A DNA stretch of 64,000 nt from Pseudomonas kielensis (GCF_014236655.1 NZ_JACMYG010000022.1:38765-102764); one strand, 5' to 3'. Positions 1-8,187 are shown, counted from the first letter of the stretch. Numbers and translations: made by a program. Notes: generated from the letters alone by a model not told the origin.

Positions 1-228
1 GACCAACAGCAAGCGCCTGGCACCGTAGCGGTCCACGGCAAACCCCATGGGTGCCTGTACCAACGCCGTGACGATATTGAACAGGCTCAACGCCAGGCCC
101 AGCTCCACATATTCCACGTTGAAAAAAGCCGGAAGCAGGGGGAATAGCGCCGCCAGCACCATGATGTGCAAATGACTGACAAAGTGTGCGGCGGCGACCT
201 GAGGCAGCAACCCGATACGAATCGTCAT
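1..228 (-). CDS. MFS transporter, N-terminal part (runs off the left edge)
   Basis: Read on the minus strand from an ATG at 228, the frame stays open to the window edge and gives 76 residues beginning MTIRIGLLPQ. Two hydrophobic segments are visible (about residues 18-36 and 43-60), followed by a GFAVDRYGARR stretch. This is the loop 2-3 signature of the major facilitator superfamily (usual pattern G-x-x-x-D-R-x-G-R-R/K). The substrate cannot be inferred. Two MocR-box-like repeats lie about 70-100 bp upstream (296-329), so it may belong to the same regulon as the PLP-protein cluster that follows. The C-terminal ten or so helices are outside the window. Confidence 0.8.
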   Translation of the reverse strand, partial: MTIRIGLLPQVAAAHFVSHLHIMVLAALFPLLPAFFNVEYVELGLALSLFNIVTALVQAPMGFAVDRYGARRLLLV

Positions 229-295
229 GGCGAAACCTGTGTAGTGAGCATGGCAAATTCGGCGCAGAGCTTAATGAGGCGATGGTCTTGCGCGA

Positions 296-329
296 TAGTC
301 CATTACCGATGAGGCCACCAGACCACTTT
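296..329 (-). promoter_or_regulatory. Pair of MocR-box-like direct repeats upstream of the MFS gene
   Basis: On the minus strand AAAGTGGTCTGGT (317-329) is followed about 23 bp later by the related AATGGACTA (296-304). The first copy is identical over 13 bases to a sequence upstream of the BenE-type permease operon (3229-3241). Both resemble the box I recall for the MocR regulator PdxR of Corynebacterium glutamicum (AAAGTGG-W-CTA type). The roughly two-helical-turn spacing suits a MocR dimer. The rest of 229-501 holds no convincing gene; a further GTGGTCTG lies at 391-398. Binding is inferred. Confidence 0.45.
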
Positions 330-501
330 AAATGGCGGCGATTTCACCATTCCTGCCCCTGCGTAGACGGGTGGCAGGGTGTCGAGTGCGGTGGTCTGCA
401 ACATCAACCCGTCATCACGGTTGAATACTCCAAGCTGTCCCCCCGCGTGCGCGGATGGCCTTTCAGGCCCAGCAGCTGCTGATGAACTATGCGCTGGGCT
501 A

Positions 502-1998
502 TTAGATTTTCAGGGCGTTGGCCAGACGTAACATGGCGGCTTCTATTTCATACGCGGTCAGGGAGGAGTAGCCCAGCAGCCAGCCCTGTTGCTTCGGCTC
601 GCCCGCGTACAAGCCGCTGAGGCCGGACAGTTGCACGCCGGCAGCGGCGGCCTGGCGGATGGTTTTTTCCTCGGACCATCCGGCTTTCAACAAGCAGGGG
701 ATTTGCAACCCACCCGGCGGCAGTTCGGCGGTGACCACCGTGCTCAAGTACTTGCCGATGGCGTCGTGCATGATTGACCGACGTCCGGCATACAGCTTGC
801 GCATGGCCCGGACATGCGCGTTGTAATGGCCGTCTTCCATAAAGCGCGCCAGCGTCAGTTGCAGCGTTTGCGGAGTGTGGCCGTCCATCATGCTGCGCGC
901 ATAGGCAAAGGGCTTTACCAGTTCGCAGGGCAGCACCATGTACCCCATGCGCAGTCCGGGGTAGAGGGTCTTGCTGAACGTGCCGATGTAGAGCGTGCGC
1001 TGATACTTATCCAGGCCTTGCACGCACGCCGTGGGCTGCCCGTCGTAATGGAACTCGCTGTCGTAGTCATCCTCGATGATCCACTTGCCTTTTTGCGCCG
1101 CCCAATTGATCAACTCAAGACGCCGCTCCAGCGGCAAAGTCGCGCCGGTGGGGTATTGGTGAGAGGGCGTGACATACACGCAATTGGCGCCGCTGCGGTC
1201 GGCGTACAACAGGTCGGTGCGGATGCCATGTTCATCGACATCAATGGGCATCACCTTGGTTTCGGCGATTTGGAAGGCCTTGCGGGCGCCGTAGTAGCCG
1301 GGGTTTTCCATCAGAATCGGCTTGCCGGCGTCCACCAGCAATTGCGCGCACAGATACAACGCCTGACGCGTACTGCTCAATACCAGTACCTGGTCGGGGG
1401 AGCATTTGGCGCCGCGTTCGAGGTTCAGGTAGGTGGCAATCGCTTTGCGCAGGGGCTCAGCCCCTTGTGGATCTCCATGCAGCAGCACGCTCGCGCGATA
1501 GTCCTTCATGACCTGGCGCTGCAAACGCTCCCAGACATCCGTCGGGAAGCTGCGGGTTTCCGGCAGGCCGGTGGCGAATGCCTTGATGACTTGCTGATCG
1601 CGCACGCCGCCGGCGTCAAAGATCATCCGCCCGCGTTGGCTGAGTTCGGCGCCCGGGGCGGCGACGCTGCTCCTGATTTCCTGAGCCCTGAGGCGTCGGC
1701 GGCCAGCACCGCGCAATTCGACCCCCACCGCGTCGCAGACGTAACTGCCGGCGCCTTCGCGGCGCACGATAAACCCGTCCCGATGCAACTGCACATAAGC
1801 GTTCTCAACGGTGTCGCGGGCGCACCCCAGTGACTTGGACAGCACCCGCGTGGCGGGCAGTTTCAAGCCGGGGCCGAGGGCGCCGTCGAGAATCAGCGCA
1901 CGTAATGCACGCTGGATTCGCTGATGCAGATCCAGCAGCTGAAATTCAGCGTCGTTGAGGCGCATCTTCAGGGTTTCCAGCTCGAAGGCCGTTGCCAT
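502..1998 (-). CDS. MocR-type GntR/aminotransferase-fold transcriptional regulator
   Basis: The 498-aa product has the MocR/PdxR layout. A GntR winged helix-turn-helix lies at about residues 20-90 (LPATRVLSKSLGCARDTVENAY, then the wing with GSYV). It is joined to a fold-type-I aminotransferase-like domain from about 140 to the end. The PLP-lysine motif is visible as FSKTLYPGLRMGY, and the cofactor-contact motif as EDDYDSEF. MocR proteins use PLP or its adducts as effectors and often control PLP synthesis, amino-acid metabolism or transport. The gene is divergent from serC with 136 bp between them and is flanked by genes for PLP proteins. It is therefore the likely local regulator, acting through GTGGTCTG boxes. 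The effector is unknown. Confidence 0.9.
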   Translation of the reverse strand: MATAFELETLKMRLNDAEFQLLDLHQRIQRALRALILDGALGPGLKLPATRVLSKSLGCARDTVENAYVQLHRDGFIVRREGAGSYVCDAVGVELRGAGRRRLRAQEIRSSVAAPGAELSQRGRMIFDAGGVRDQQVIKAFATGLPETRSFPTDVWERLQRQVMKDYRASVLLHGDPQGAEPLRKAIATYLNLERGAKCSPDQVLVLSSTRQALYLCAQLLVDAGKPILMENPGYYGARKAFQIAETKVMPIDVDEHGIRTDLLYADRSGANCVYVTPSHQYPTGATLPLERRLELINWAAQKGKWIIEDDYDSEFHYDGQPTACVQGLDKYQRTLYIGTFSKTLYPGLRMGYMVLPCELVKPFAYARSMMDGHTPQTLQLTLARFMEDGHYNAHVRAMRKLYAGRRSIMHDAIGKYLSTVVTAELPPGGLQIPCLLKAGWSEEKTIRQAAAAGVQLSGLSGLYAGEPKQQGWLLGYSSLTAYEIEAAMLRLANALKI

Positions 1999-2006
1999 GT
2001 GGTCTG
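1999..2006 (+). promoter_or_regulatory. MocR-box-like GTGGTCTG in the mocR-serC divergent gap
   Basis: GTGGTCTG directly abuts the mocR start codon and matches the core of the longer repeats at 317-329 and 3229-3241. A site here could serve autoregulation of mocR and control of divergent serC. It is only eight bases, so alone it is weak; the repeated occurrence in the gaps of one cluster is what makes it notable. Confidence 0.3.
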
Positions 2007-2134
2007 CTCTCTTTCCATGAATTGGCAGGTAAAGGCAGGCCAGTTTATCCGTAGACTCTGGCCCTCGCCACCCTACGGCTTTACCTCGGTGATGACGCGC
2101 AGGGCGAGCATTCTTGAACAGGAGTTACTCAACC

Positions 2135-3217
2135 ATGGCTCGGTCACACAACTTCAGCGCAGGCCCCACCGCGGTGCCGTTGGACGTCCTCACTCAGGCG
2201 CACGAGGAGTTTTTCGATTTTGCCGGCAGCGGCATGTCCGTGATGGAAATCAGCCATCGTTCGCAGGTGTTCATGGCGGTGGCCAGTGAAGCCGAACGGG
2301 ACCTGCGCGATATCCTCGGGGTGCCGCCTGCCTACAAAGTGCTGTTCCTGCAAGGGGGCGCCTCGTTGCAGTTCGCTCAAGTGCCGATGAACCTGATAGG
2401 CGATAAAGGTACGGCGGATTACCTGCACACCGGCCTCTGGTCGGGCAAGGCGATCGAGGCTGCCCGGCGCTACTGCGATGTGCGCGTGGTTGCCAGCGCC
2501 CACGCGTCCGGTTTCGACCATGTCCCCCATGCCTCGCACTGGCGCCTTAACGCCGACGCCGCCTACCTGCATTACACCGAGAATGAGACGGTGCACGGCG
2601 TGCAGTTCATCGACACGCCCGCGAGTGACGCGCCGCTGGTGTGCGATGCCTGTTCAAGCCTGCTGTCCAAGCCGATCGACATCGCCAGGCATGGGCTGGT
2701 GTATGCCGCCGCACAGAAAAACATGGGCGTGGCCGGGTTGACGGTGGTCATCGTGGACCCGGCGTTGCTGGAACGTTCCCATGCCTTTACCCCGGACATT
2801 CTCAACTACGCGCGCATCAGCGAAGCGCAGTCGATGCTCAATACCCCTGCGACCTTCCCCTGGTACCTCACAGGCCTGACGCTCAAGTGGATCAAGCACA
2901 GTGGCGGCCTGCAGGCCCTGCATCAGCGCAACCAGGCCAAGGCGCGAATGCTTTACCGCGCCATCGATGGGAGTGACGGGTTTTATCGCAACTCAGTGCA
3001 GGCACCGTATCGCTCCATCAATAACGTGCCCTTCCGGCTGGCCGAGGTGGCGCTGGAGAAGACCTTTTTGCGGCGCGCGGAGCAGGCCGGCCTCAACGGC
3101 CTCAAAGGTCACGCCAGCGTCGGCGGCCTGCGCGCCAGCCTCTACAACGCCGTTTCAGTGCCGGCGGTCGAGGCTCTGTGCGATTTCATGAACGCCTTTG
3201 CGCGTGAGCATGGCTGA
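2135..3217 (+). CDS. serC: Phosphoserine aminotransferase (SerC family)
   Basis: The 360-aa product starts MARSHNFSAGPTAVP, the typical SerC N-terminus (F-x-A-G-P). The PLP lysine sits in AAQKNMGVAGL, and a late RASLYNA motif is present, so the sequence looks complete and catalytic. SerC converts 3-phosphohydroxypyruvate and glutamate to phosphoserine, and in PLP synthesis makes 4-phosphohydroxythreonine. I chose the ATG at 2135 because AGGAG sits ten bases upstream; the frame is open to a TTG at 2114. In pseudomonads the housekeeping serC normally lies by gyrA and pheA, so this is probably an additional copy. It is divergent from mocR and upstream of the permease-yggS-glyA genes. A specialised role in serine or PLP-linked metabolism is inferred. 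Confidence 0.88.
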   Translation: MARSHNFSAGPTAVPLDVLTQAHEEFFDFAGSGMSVMEISHRSQVFMAVASEAERDLRDILGVPPAYKVLFLQGGASLQFAQVPMNLIGDKGTADYLHTGLWSGKAIEAARRYCDVRVVASAHASGFDHVPHASHWRLNADAAYLHYTENETVHGVQFIDTPASDAPLVCDACSSLLSKPIDIARHGLVYAAAQKNMGVAGLTVVIVDPALLERSHAFTPDILNYARISEAQSMLNTPATFPWYLTGLTLKWIKHSGGLQALHQRNQAKARMLYRAIDGSDGFYRNSVQAPYRSINNVPFRLAEVALEKTFLRRAEQAGLNGLKGHASVGGLRASLYNAVSVPAVEALCDFMNAFAREHG

Positions 3218-3220
3218 GCC

Positions 3221-3241
3221 GACCACAGAAAGTGGTCTGGT
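3221..3241 (+). promoter_or_regulatory. MocR-box-like repeat with inverted half, upstream of permease operon
   Basis: AAAGTGGTCTGGT (3229-3241) is an exact 13-base copy, in opposite orientation, of 317-329. It partly overlaps a small inverted repeat GACCAC-agaaa-GTGGTC (3221-3237) just after the serC stop. It precedes the BenE-type permease start by about 100 bp, and TATAAA (3285-3290) could serve as a -10. It could be a MocR operator, or in part the serC transcript end; there is no T-run. Confidence 0.4.
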
Positions 3242-3340
3242 CTGCTGCGTTAAAGCGTAGGGGTAAAACCTGCCAGTCAACCGCTATAAATGAGCGCTTA
3301 CCAGTGGCCGGATGCATCGTCCAGCAAGGAGCCAAGACCT

Positions 3341-4594
3341 ATGTCATCTACTCAATCCCTCTCGTCCCTGCGTCTGCGGGACTTGCTGCACCCGGTGGTT
3401 GCCGGGTTGATTTCGGTGATCGTCAATTACGGCGGCACCTTCATCCTGGTGTTTCAGGCCGCCAAGGTCGCAGGGCTCAGCCCTGAGTTGACGGCGTCGT
3501 GGGTGTGGTCTGTGTCGATCGGGGTAGGGGTGACCGGGCTGTTCCTCAGTTGGGTGAGCCGCGAGCCGATCATCACCGCCTGGTCGACCCCGGCGGCGGC
3601 GTTTTTGATCGTCGCCTTGGCGACCACACCCTACGCCGAGGCCATTGGGGCGTACATGATTTCGGCTGCAGCGTTCGTGTTGCTGGGCGTATCCGGTTAC
3701 TTTGAAAAAGCCGTTCGCCTGATCCCGCCGGGTGTAGCCGCGGGCTTGTTGGGCGGCATCCTGCTGCAGTTCGGCATCGGTGCGTTCGCCAGCATGAGCC
3801 TCGACCCGTTACTGGTCGGGGTGTTGATCGGCGCCTACATCCTGTTCAAGCGCTTGAGTGCGCGCTACGCGGTGGTCGGCATTCTGGTGCTGGGGCTTGG
3901 CTTTCTGCTGATGCAGGGACGCGTGGACTTCGCGGGGCTGACGCTGGAGTTTGCGACACCGGTATTCACCCGCCCGGAGTTCTCGGTCAATGCGTTGTTG
4001 AGTGTGGCGTTGCCGCTGTTTCTGATCACCCTCACGGGGCAGTACATGCCGGGCATGCTGGTGCTGCGCAGTGACGGCTTCAACACCAGTGCCAACCCGA
4101 TCCTCAGCGTGACCGGGCTGGGTTCTCTGCTGATGGCGCCGTTCGGTTCCCATGCCTTCAACATCGCGGCCATCACCGCCGCCATCTGCACGGGCAAGGA
4201 AGCGTCGGAAGACCCGTCCAAGCGCTGGATCGCAGGCGTGGCCGCGGGCATCTTCTACATCCTGGTGGGGATCTTCGGCGTGACCCTGGCGGCGGTGTTC
4301 ATGGCCTTCCCGGCGACCTTCATCACCACCCTGGCCGGGCTGGCCCTGTTGGGCACACTCGGCGCGAGCCTGGCCAATGCCATGGCGGATGTGAAATCGC
4401 GGGAAGCGTCGCTGATCACGTTCCTGGCCTGCGCGGCCAATATCACCCTGCTGGGCATCGGCGGTGCGTTTTGGGGCCTGGTCATCGGCCTGGCGGCCTA
4501 CGCCGTGCTCAATGGGCAGTTGCCGCGTCGTGAAAAGACTGCAGTCCCACAGGCCGAACCGGTTGCCGTGCCCACCAAGGGAGCGGCCAACTGA
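3341..4594 (+). CDS. BenE-family (benzoate/H+ symporter-type) permease
   Basis: The 417-aa protein is strongly hydrophobic with about 10-12 predicted membrane helices. It opens with LRDLLHPVVAGLISVIVNYGG and carries the family hallmark SWVSREPIITAWSTPAAA in its first third. BenE proteins are proton-coupled importers related to the xanthine/uracil permease fold. The benzoate label comes from one member, and the substrate here may differ. The start at 3341 has AAGGA ten bases upstream. The stop overlaps the ATG of the YggS-type gene (TGATG), so the two are translationally coupled. Its place among PLP-enzyme genes suggests an amino-acid-like or related substrate, which is inference. Confidence 0.85.
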   Translation: MSSTQSLSSLRLRDLLHPVVAGLISVIVNYGGTFILVFQAAKVAGLSPELTASWVWSVSIGVGVTGLFLSWVSREPIITAWSTPAAAFLIVALATTPYAEAIGAYMISAAAFVLLGVSGYFEKAVRLIPPGVAAGLLGGILLQFGIGAFASMSLDPLLVGVLIGAYILFKRLSARYAVVGILVLGLGFLLMQGRVDFAGLTLEFATPVFTRPEFSVNALLSVALPLFLITLTGQYMPGMLVLRSDGFNTSANPILSVTGLGSLLMAPFGSHAFNIAAITAAICTGKEASEDPSKRWIAGVAAGIFYILVGIFGVTLAAVFMAFPATFITTLAGLALLGTLGASLANAMADVKSREASLITFLACAANITLLGIGGAFWGLVIGLAAYAVLNGQLPRREKTAVPQAEPVAVPTKGAAN

Positions 4595-5439
4595 TGCCTG
4601 ATCAAACCGAAGACCTCAACATCCTGCATGCGCGCCATGGTCGTTACCCACAGGCCGACAGTGTCGAAGACTTTCGCCGCAACCTGGCCGCCGTGCAGCA
4701 ACGCATTGTCGAGGCGTGCCGCCGGGTAGGGCGGGACCCGGCCGGTGTGCGCTTGCTGCCGGTCAGCAAAACCTTTGATGAAGCTCATCTGCGTCTGGCC
4801 TATGCCGCCGGTTGCCGCCTGTTGGGCGAGAACAAGGTGCAGGAAGCGCAGCGCAAGTGGGAGGCCATGACCGACCTGCAAGACCTGCAATGGTCGGTGA
4901 TCGGTCACTTGCAGACCAACAAGGCCAAGCAGGTCGCACGCTTCGCCAGCGAGTTCCAGGCCCTGGACAGCCTGCGGGTGGCCGAGGCGCTGGACCGTCG
5001 CCTGCGCATTATCGGTCGGCAGATGGACGTGTTCGTCCAGGTCAATACCAGCGGCGAAGCCAGCAAGTACGGGCTAGCGCCCGATGACGTGGCGGCTTTC
5101 CTGGAGACAATGCCTGCGTTCCCGACACTGCGGGTTCGCGGGTTGATGACGCTGGCGCTGTTCTCGGCCGACGCGGTGCGGGTACGCCCTTGCTTCGTCC
5201 GGCTGCGTGAATTGCGCGACCGCTTGCGTCATTGCGCGCCTGACGGGGTGTCGCTGCAAGAGCTGTCGATGGGCATGTCGGGTGACTTTGAAGTCGCCAT
5301 TGAAGAGGGCGCGACCGTGGTGCGCGTCGGGCAGGCGATCTTCGGTGCCCGAGCCATGCCGGATGCGTACTACTGGCCGTCCGCCGATGCCCGCCCTCTC
5401 GGTGAAGACACGTTGTTGTCGACCACTCCCAGCCGTTGA
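4594..5439 (+). CDS. YggS/PROSC-type pyridoxal-phosphate-binding protein
   Basis: The 281-aa protein has the alanine-racemase-like TIM barrel of the YggS family. The PLP lysine is in LLPVSKTFDE, with LLGENKVQEAQRKW and IGHLQTNKAK downstream, and the phosphate-binding end reads SMGMSGDFEVAIEEGATVVRVGQAIFG. All are family signatures. YggS proteins bind PLP without known catalysis and govern PLP homeostasis. The protein is about 50 residues longer than usual (near 230), with about 25 extra residues at the N-terminus and a polar tail. It overlaps the permease stop by one base. It is probably a paralogue of the housekeeping yggS, which normally sits beside proC/pilT. Confidence 0.88.
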   Translation: MPDQTEDLNILHARHGRYPQADSVEDFRRNLAAVQQRIVEACRRVGRDPAGVRLLPVSKTFDEAHLRLAYAAGCRLLGENKVQEAQRKWEAMTDLQDLQWSVIGHLQTNKAKQVARFASEFQALDSLRVAEALDRRLRIIGRQMDVFVQVNTSGEASKYGLAPDDVAAFLETMPAFPTLRVRGLMTLALFSADAVRVRPCFVRLRELRDRLRHCAPDGVSLQELSMGMSGDFEVAIEEGATVVRVGQAIFGARAMPDAYYWPSADARPLGEDTLLSTTPSR

Positions 5440-5462
5440 TCCCCCACTACAGGAGGCCCGCA

Positions 5463-5633
5463 ATGTCCGCAGCCATCGCTGAACTGGTCGGCCGGGCCCG
5501 TGAAGAACAACGTCTGCTGATCACCGTCACACGGGGCAACACCGTGCGCCTGTTGCCGGCGCTGATTTGCGATGACGCACAGATCGACGACATCGCCGCG
5601 CGCATCACGCGCTTGCTGTCACCCGCCGCTTGA
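5463..5633 (+). CDS. Free-standing 56-aa C-terminal segment of a class-III aminotransferase (ArgD-like)
   Basis: A 56-residue frame opens at an ATG preceded by a perfect AGGAGG eight bases upstream. Its sequence (AREEQRLLITVTRGNTVRLL, then PALICDDAQID) matches the extreme C-terminus of acetylornithine/succinylornithine-type aminotransferases, where a G-L-L-x-x-x-x-G-N-V-V-R-L-L-P-P-L segment ends the small domain. No other part of such an enzyme is present nearby. It lies 23 bp after the YggS-type gene and 25 bp before glyA in the same direction. It lacks the PLP lysine and cannot be an aminotransferase by itself. It could be a genuine small protein or a remnant that kept its neighbours in register; the strong SD favours translation. 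Confidence 0.6.
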   Translation: MSAAIAELVGRAREEQRLLITVTRGNTVRLLPALICDDAQIDDIAARITRLLSPAA

Positions 5634-5658
5634 ATTCTTGACCAAGGACACTTTGCAC

Positions 5659-6924
5659 ATGTACGACTCGACACTGACCCTCAACGCTTTCGACCCTGAG
5701 CTGTATGAATCGATTCACAGCGAAGAGCATCGCCAGCAAGACCATATCGAGCTGATCGCCTCGGAAAACTATGCCAGCCCGCTGGTGATGAAAACCCAGA
5801 GCACGGTGCTTACCAACAAGTACGCCGAAGGCTACCCCGGCAAGCGTTATTACAGCGGCTGTGAATACGTCGATGTGGCCGAGCGGCTGGCCATCAAGCG
5901 GGTCAAGGCCCTGTTCGACTGCGACTACGCCAACGTGCAACCCCATGCGGGCGCCCAGGCCAACGCGGCGGTCTTCCTGGCACTGATCAACCCCGGTGAT
6001 ACGGTGATGGGCATGAACCTGGCCCAGGGCGGTCACCTGACCCACGGCAACCCGGCCAACTTTTCGGGGCGTCACTACACCATCGTGCCTTACGGACTGG
6101 ACCCGAAAACCGGCTTTCTCGACTACGACGAGATGGAGCGAATCGCACTGCAGACACGCCCCAAAATGTTGATCGGTGGTTTTTCCGCGTATTCGCGGTA
6201 CAAGGACTGGGCACGCATGCGCAGCATTGCCGACAAGGTAGGGGCTATCTTCTGGGTCGATATGGCTCACGTCGCCGGGCTGGTCGCCGCGGGCGAATAC
6301 CCGGACCCGCTTCCCCATGCGCATGTGGTGACCAGCACCACGCACAAAACCCTGCGCGGGCCACGCGGCGGTTTGATTTTGTCCAAGGGACAGGATGAAG
6401 CTTTCTACAAAAAGCTCGATTGCGCTGTGTTTCCCGGCGTGCAGGGCGGGCCGCTGATGCACCAGATCGCGGCCAAGGCCGTGGCGTTCAAGGAAGCGCT
6501 TGCGCCGGAGTTCAGCATCTACCAGACCCAAGTGGTCATCAACGCCCGGGCCATGGCCGGGGTGTTGCAAAAGCGCGGGTACAAAATCGTCTCGGGCGGC
6601 ACCGACAACCACATGATGCTGATCGACCTGTCCGACAAGCCCTACACCGGCAAGGAGGCCGACGCGGCCCTGAGCAGTGCCTATATCACCGCCAACAAAA
6701 ACTCGGTGCCGAATGACCCACGCTCACCGTTTGTGACATCCGGCCTTCGTATCGGTACCCCGGCGGTGACCACCCGTGGGTTTGGTGTGGAGGCCTGCGA
6801 GCAAGTGGCTGGCTGGTTGTGCGACGTACTGGACGCCCTGGAAAACGGAAGCAGCGACAAGGTCGGGCACCACGTGCGCGAACAAGTTGTCGCGCTGTGC
6901 CGTCGTTTTCCGGTCTATCGCTGA
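5659..6924 (+). CDS. glyA: Serine hydroxymethyltransferase
   Basis: The 421-aa product is a full-length SHMT (usual length about 417). It has HIELIASENYAS near the N-terminus, the YPGKRYYSGCEYVD loop, and the PLP lysine in STTHKTLRGPRGG. SHMT interconverts serine and glycine with tetrahydrofolate as one-carbon carrier. The start at 5659 has AAGGA ten bases upstream. It ends the permease-yggS-miniprotein-glyA run. Pseudomonads usually carry several glyA copies, and this one beside serC suggests a serine/glycine-linked module. The last 15 residues differ from the common C-terminus but the core looks intact. Confidence 0.93.
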   Translation: MYDSTLTLNAFDPELYESIHSEEHRQQDHIELIASENYASPLVMKTQSTVLTNKYAEGYPGKRYYSGCEYVDVAERLAIKRVKALFDCDYANVQPHAGAQANAAVFLALINPGDTVMGMNLAQGGHLTHGNPANFSGRHYTIVPYGLDPKTGFLDYDEMERIALQTRPKMLIGGFSAYSRYKDWARMRSIADKVGAIFWVDMAHVAGLVAAGEYPDPLPHAHVVTSTTHKTLRGPRGGLILSKGQDEAFYKKLDCAVFPGVQGGPLMHQIAAKAVAFKEALAPEFSIYQTQVVINARAMAGVLQKRGYKIVSGGTDNHMMLIDLSDKPYTGKEADAALSSAYITANKNSVPNDPRSPFVTSGLRIGTPAVTTRGFGVEACEQVAGWLCDVLDALENGSSDKVGHHVREQVVALCRRFPVYR

Positions 6925-6930
6925 GTCTGG

Positions 6931-7073
6931 CCCGGCCATTGCCTGATCGGGTGGTGGCCGGGTATTCAACTGTTTTATCAGGCGATCCCTTTGGCCACAC
7001 CCACGCGCCCTTGACCATCCAACAGGCCGCTCAGGCACGCAAAGCGAGGCCCCGTCCTTTGGGGGATCCTCGC
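6931..7073. terminator. Two GC-rich hairpins between glyA and the GNAT-Rnk gene
   Basis: CCCGGCCA (6931-6938) pairs with TGGCCGGG (6955-6962) just after the glyA stop. A second hairpin pairs GCGAGGCCCC (7044-7053) with GGGG plus CCTCGC (7061-7073). The genes on both sides converge here, so these are the likely transcript ends. Neither has a classical T-run, so factor-independent termination is uncertain. Nothing else is seen in this 181-bp gap. Confidence 0.4.
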
Positions 7074-7105
7074 GCTGATGGACGAACACTGAGCAAAAGG
7101 CGCAA

Positions 7106-8017
7106 TTACAGGTGGAAATCGCCTGCAGCCTCCGGCTGGTAAAGCACTTTCCTGATCTCGATCCGACGGGTCCGATCAGAAATTCGCCAGTCGATGGCGT
7201 CCCCCTCCTGATAGCCCAGGATGGCGGCGCCGATGTCGGAAGACACGGAATGCTTCCCGGCGTTGCTGTCTGCGTCTTCAGGGTAGACCAAGGCCACTTC
7301 GATCTCTTCGTCGTCCAGCTGCAGCAAGGCCCTGGAGTTCATCGTGACGACATTGCGCGCCACCTGCTGCGGCTTGACGACAATGGCTCGCTCAAGCTCA
7401 TGTTCGAGCTCAACAACGGCTGGGCCTTGTTCGAGCGCGATTAGACTCTCGAGCCTGGCCTTGTCGATCTCCGTGATGTAGATCCTGGTGGAGTCGCTAA
7501 CGGCTCCTTCGCGCAAGAACTGGAGATAGCACCCCGCCGTCATGGAAAATGACTTCAATGTCGGCGTTTCGCTCTCAAGCACAAAGCCGCTGCGCAGAAA
7601 GGCTTTCAGCGAGCGCGCGTTGTCCGGGTGGATCTTGGCGATGAGCTTCTTGGCCCGCATGTCGAGGAAGGCCAGTTTCATGCCTTCGCGGATCGTACGG
7701 ACGCCAAGGTTTCGGCCCCATTTGTCGCTGTCTCCGATGACCAGGACGATCTCGCAATTTGAGCCGGTCTTGATTAGACGGACAAAACCCACCGGGGCGT
7801 CGTGCCGGTCATAGGCCATGAAGAATCGGCCGCCCTGGTTGAATAGATGGGTCAGGATCGGCAATTGAGTCCGATCGATGACTTGCTCGATGGAGCGAGA
7901 GACATGACGCGAATCGCTCAGATAGCAGGTGACGCGCTCATCCTCCATCCAGTCCATCAGCTTCAGCGCGTGCGCCCGAGTAATTTCAGGGCACAGCGAA
8001 ATGAAAGGCTTGTTCAT
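7106..8017 (-). CDS. Fusion of a GNAT acetyltransferase with a Rnk/GreA-GreB C-terminal domain
   Basis: The 303-aa protein has two parts. Residues about 1-165 are a GNAT N-acetyltransferase: RFFMAYDRHDAPVGFVRLI strands, acetyl-CoA loop region KWGRNLGVRTIREG, then AKIHPDNARSLKAFLRSGF. Residues about 175-303 resemble Rnk, the nucleoside-diphosphate-kinase regulator. That part includes NVVTMNSRALLQLDDEE, VALVYPEDAD and the end motif LYQPEAAGDFH, i.e. the GreA/GreB C-terminal fold that docks on RNA polymerase. I start at ATG 8017, where GNAT homology begins; the frame is open to 8068 and neither start has a good SD. A role in acetylation coupled to RNA polymerase or stress is inference. The gene stands alone. 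Confidence 0.85.
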   Translation of the reverse strand: MNKPFISLCPEITRAHALKLMDWMEDERVTCYLSDSRHVSRSIEQVIDRTQLPILTHLFNQGGRFFMAYDRHDAPVGFVRLIKTGSNCEIVLVIGDSDKWGRNLGVRTIREGMKLAFLDMRAKKLIAKIHPDNARSLKAFLRSGFVLESETPTLKSFSMTAGCYLQFLREGAVSDSTRIYITEIDKARLESLIALEQGPAVVELEHELERAIVVKPQQVARNVVTMNSRALLQLDDEEIEVALVYPEDADSNAGKHSVSSDIGAAILGYQEGDAIDWRISDRTRRIEIRKVLYQPEAAGDFHL

Positions 8018-8187
8018 CTTCACCACACATATTCGTAAAGGATGAAAGCCCTTCATGGCTATGGCCATGACGGTTCTTTCGGCAACCGGCTATTTTAAGA
8101 CATAACGCGAGTAATGCCGAACAGCCTGAGTGACTTGTCACCGATTAGCCGAATAGCATCCGTGAACAACGTGATGGGTTTACACCG

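Noticed and set aside
186..482. 98-codon plus-strand frame in the gap before mocR
   Set aside because: No SD, odd composition (many R, W, P, C), and it overlaps the MFS start and the MocR-box repeats.
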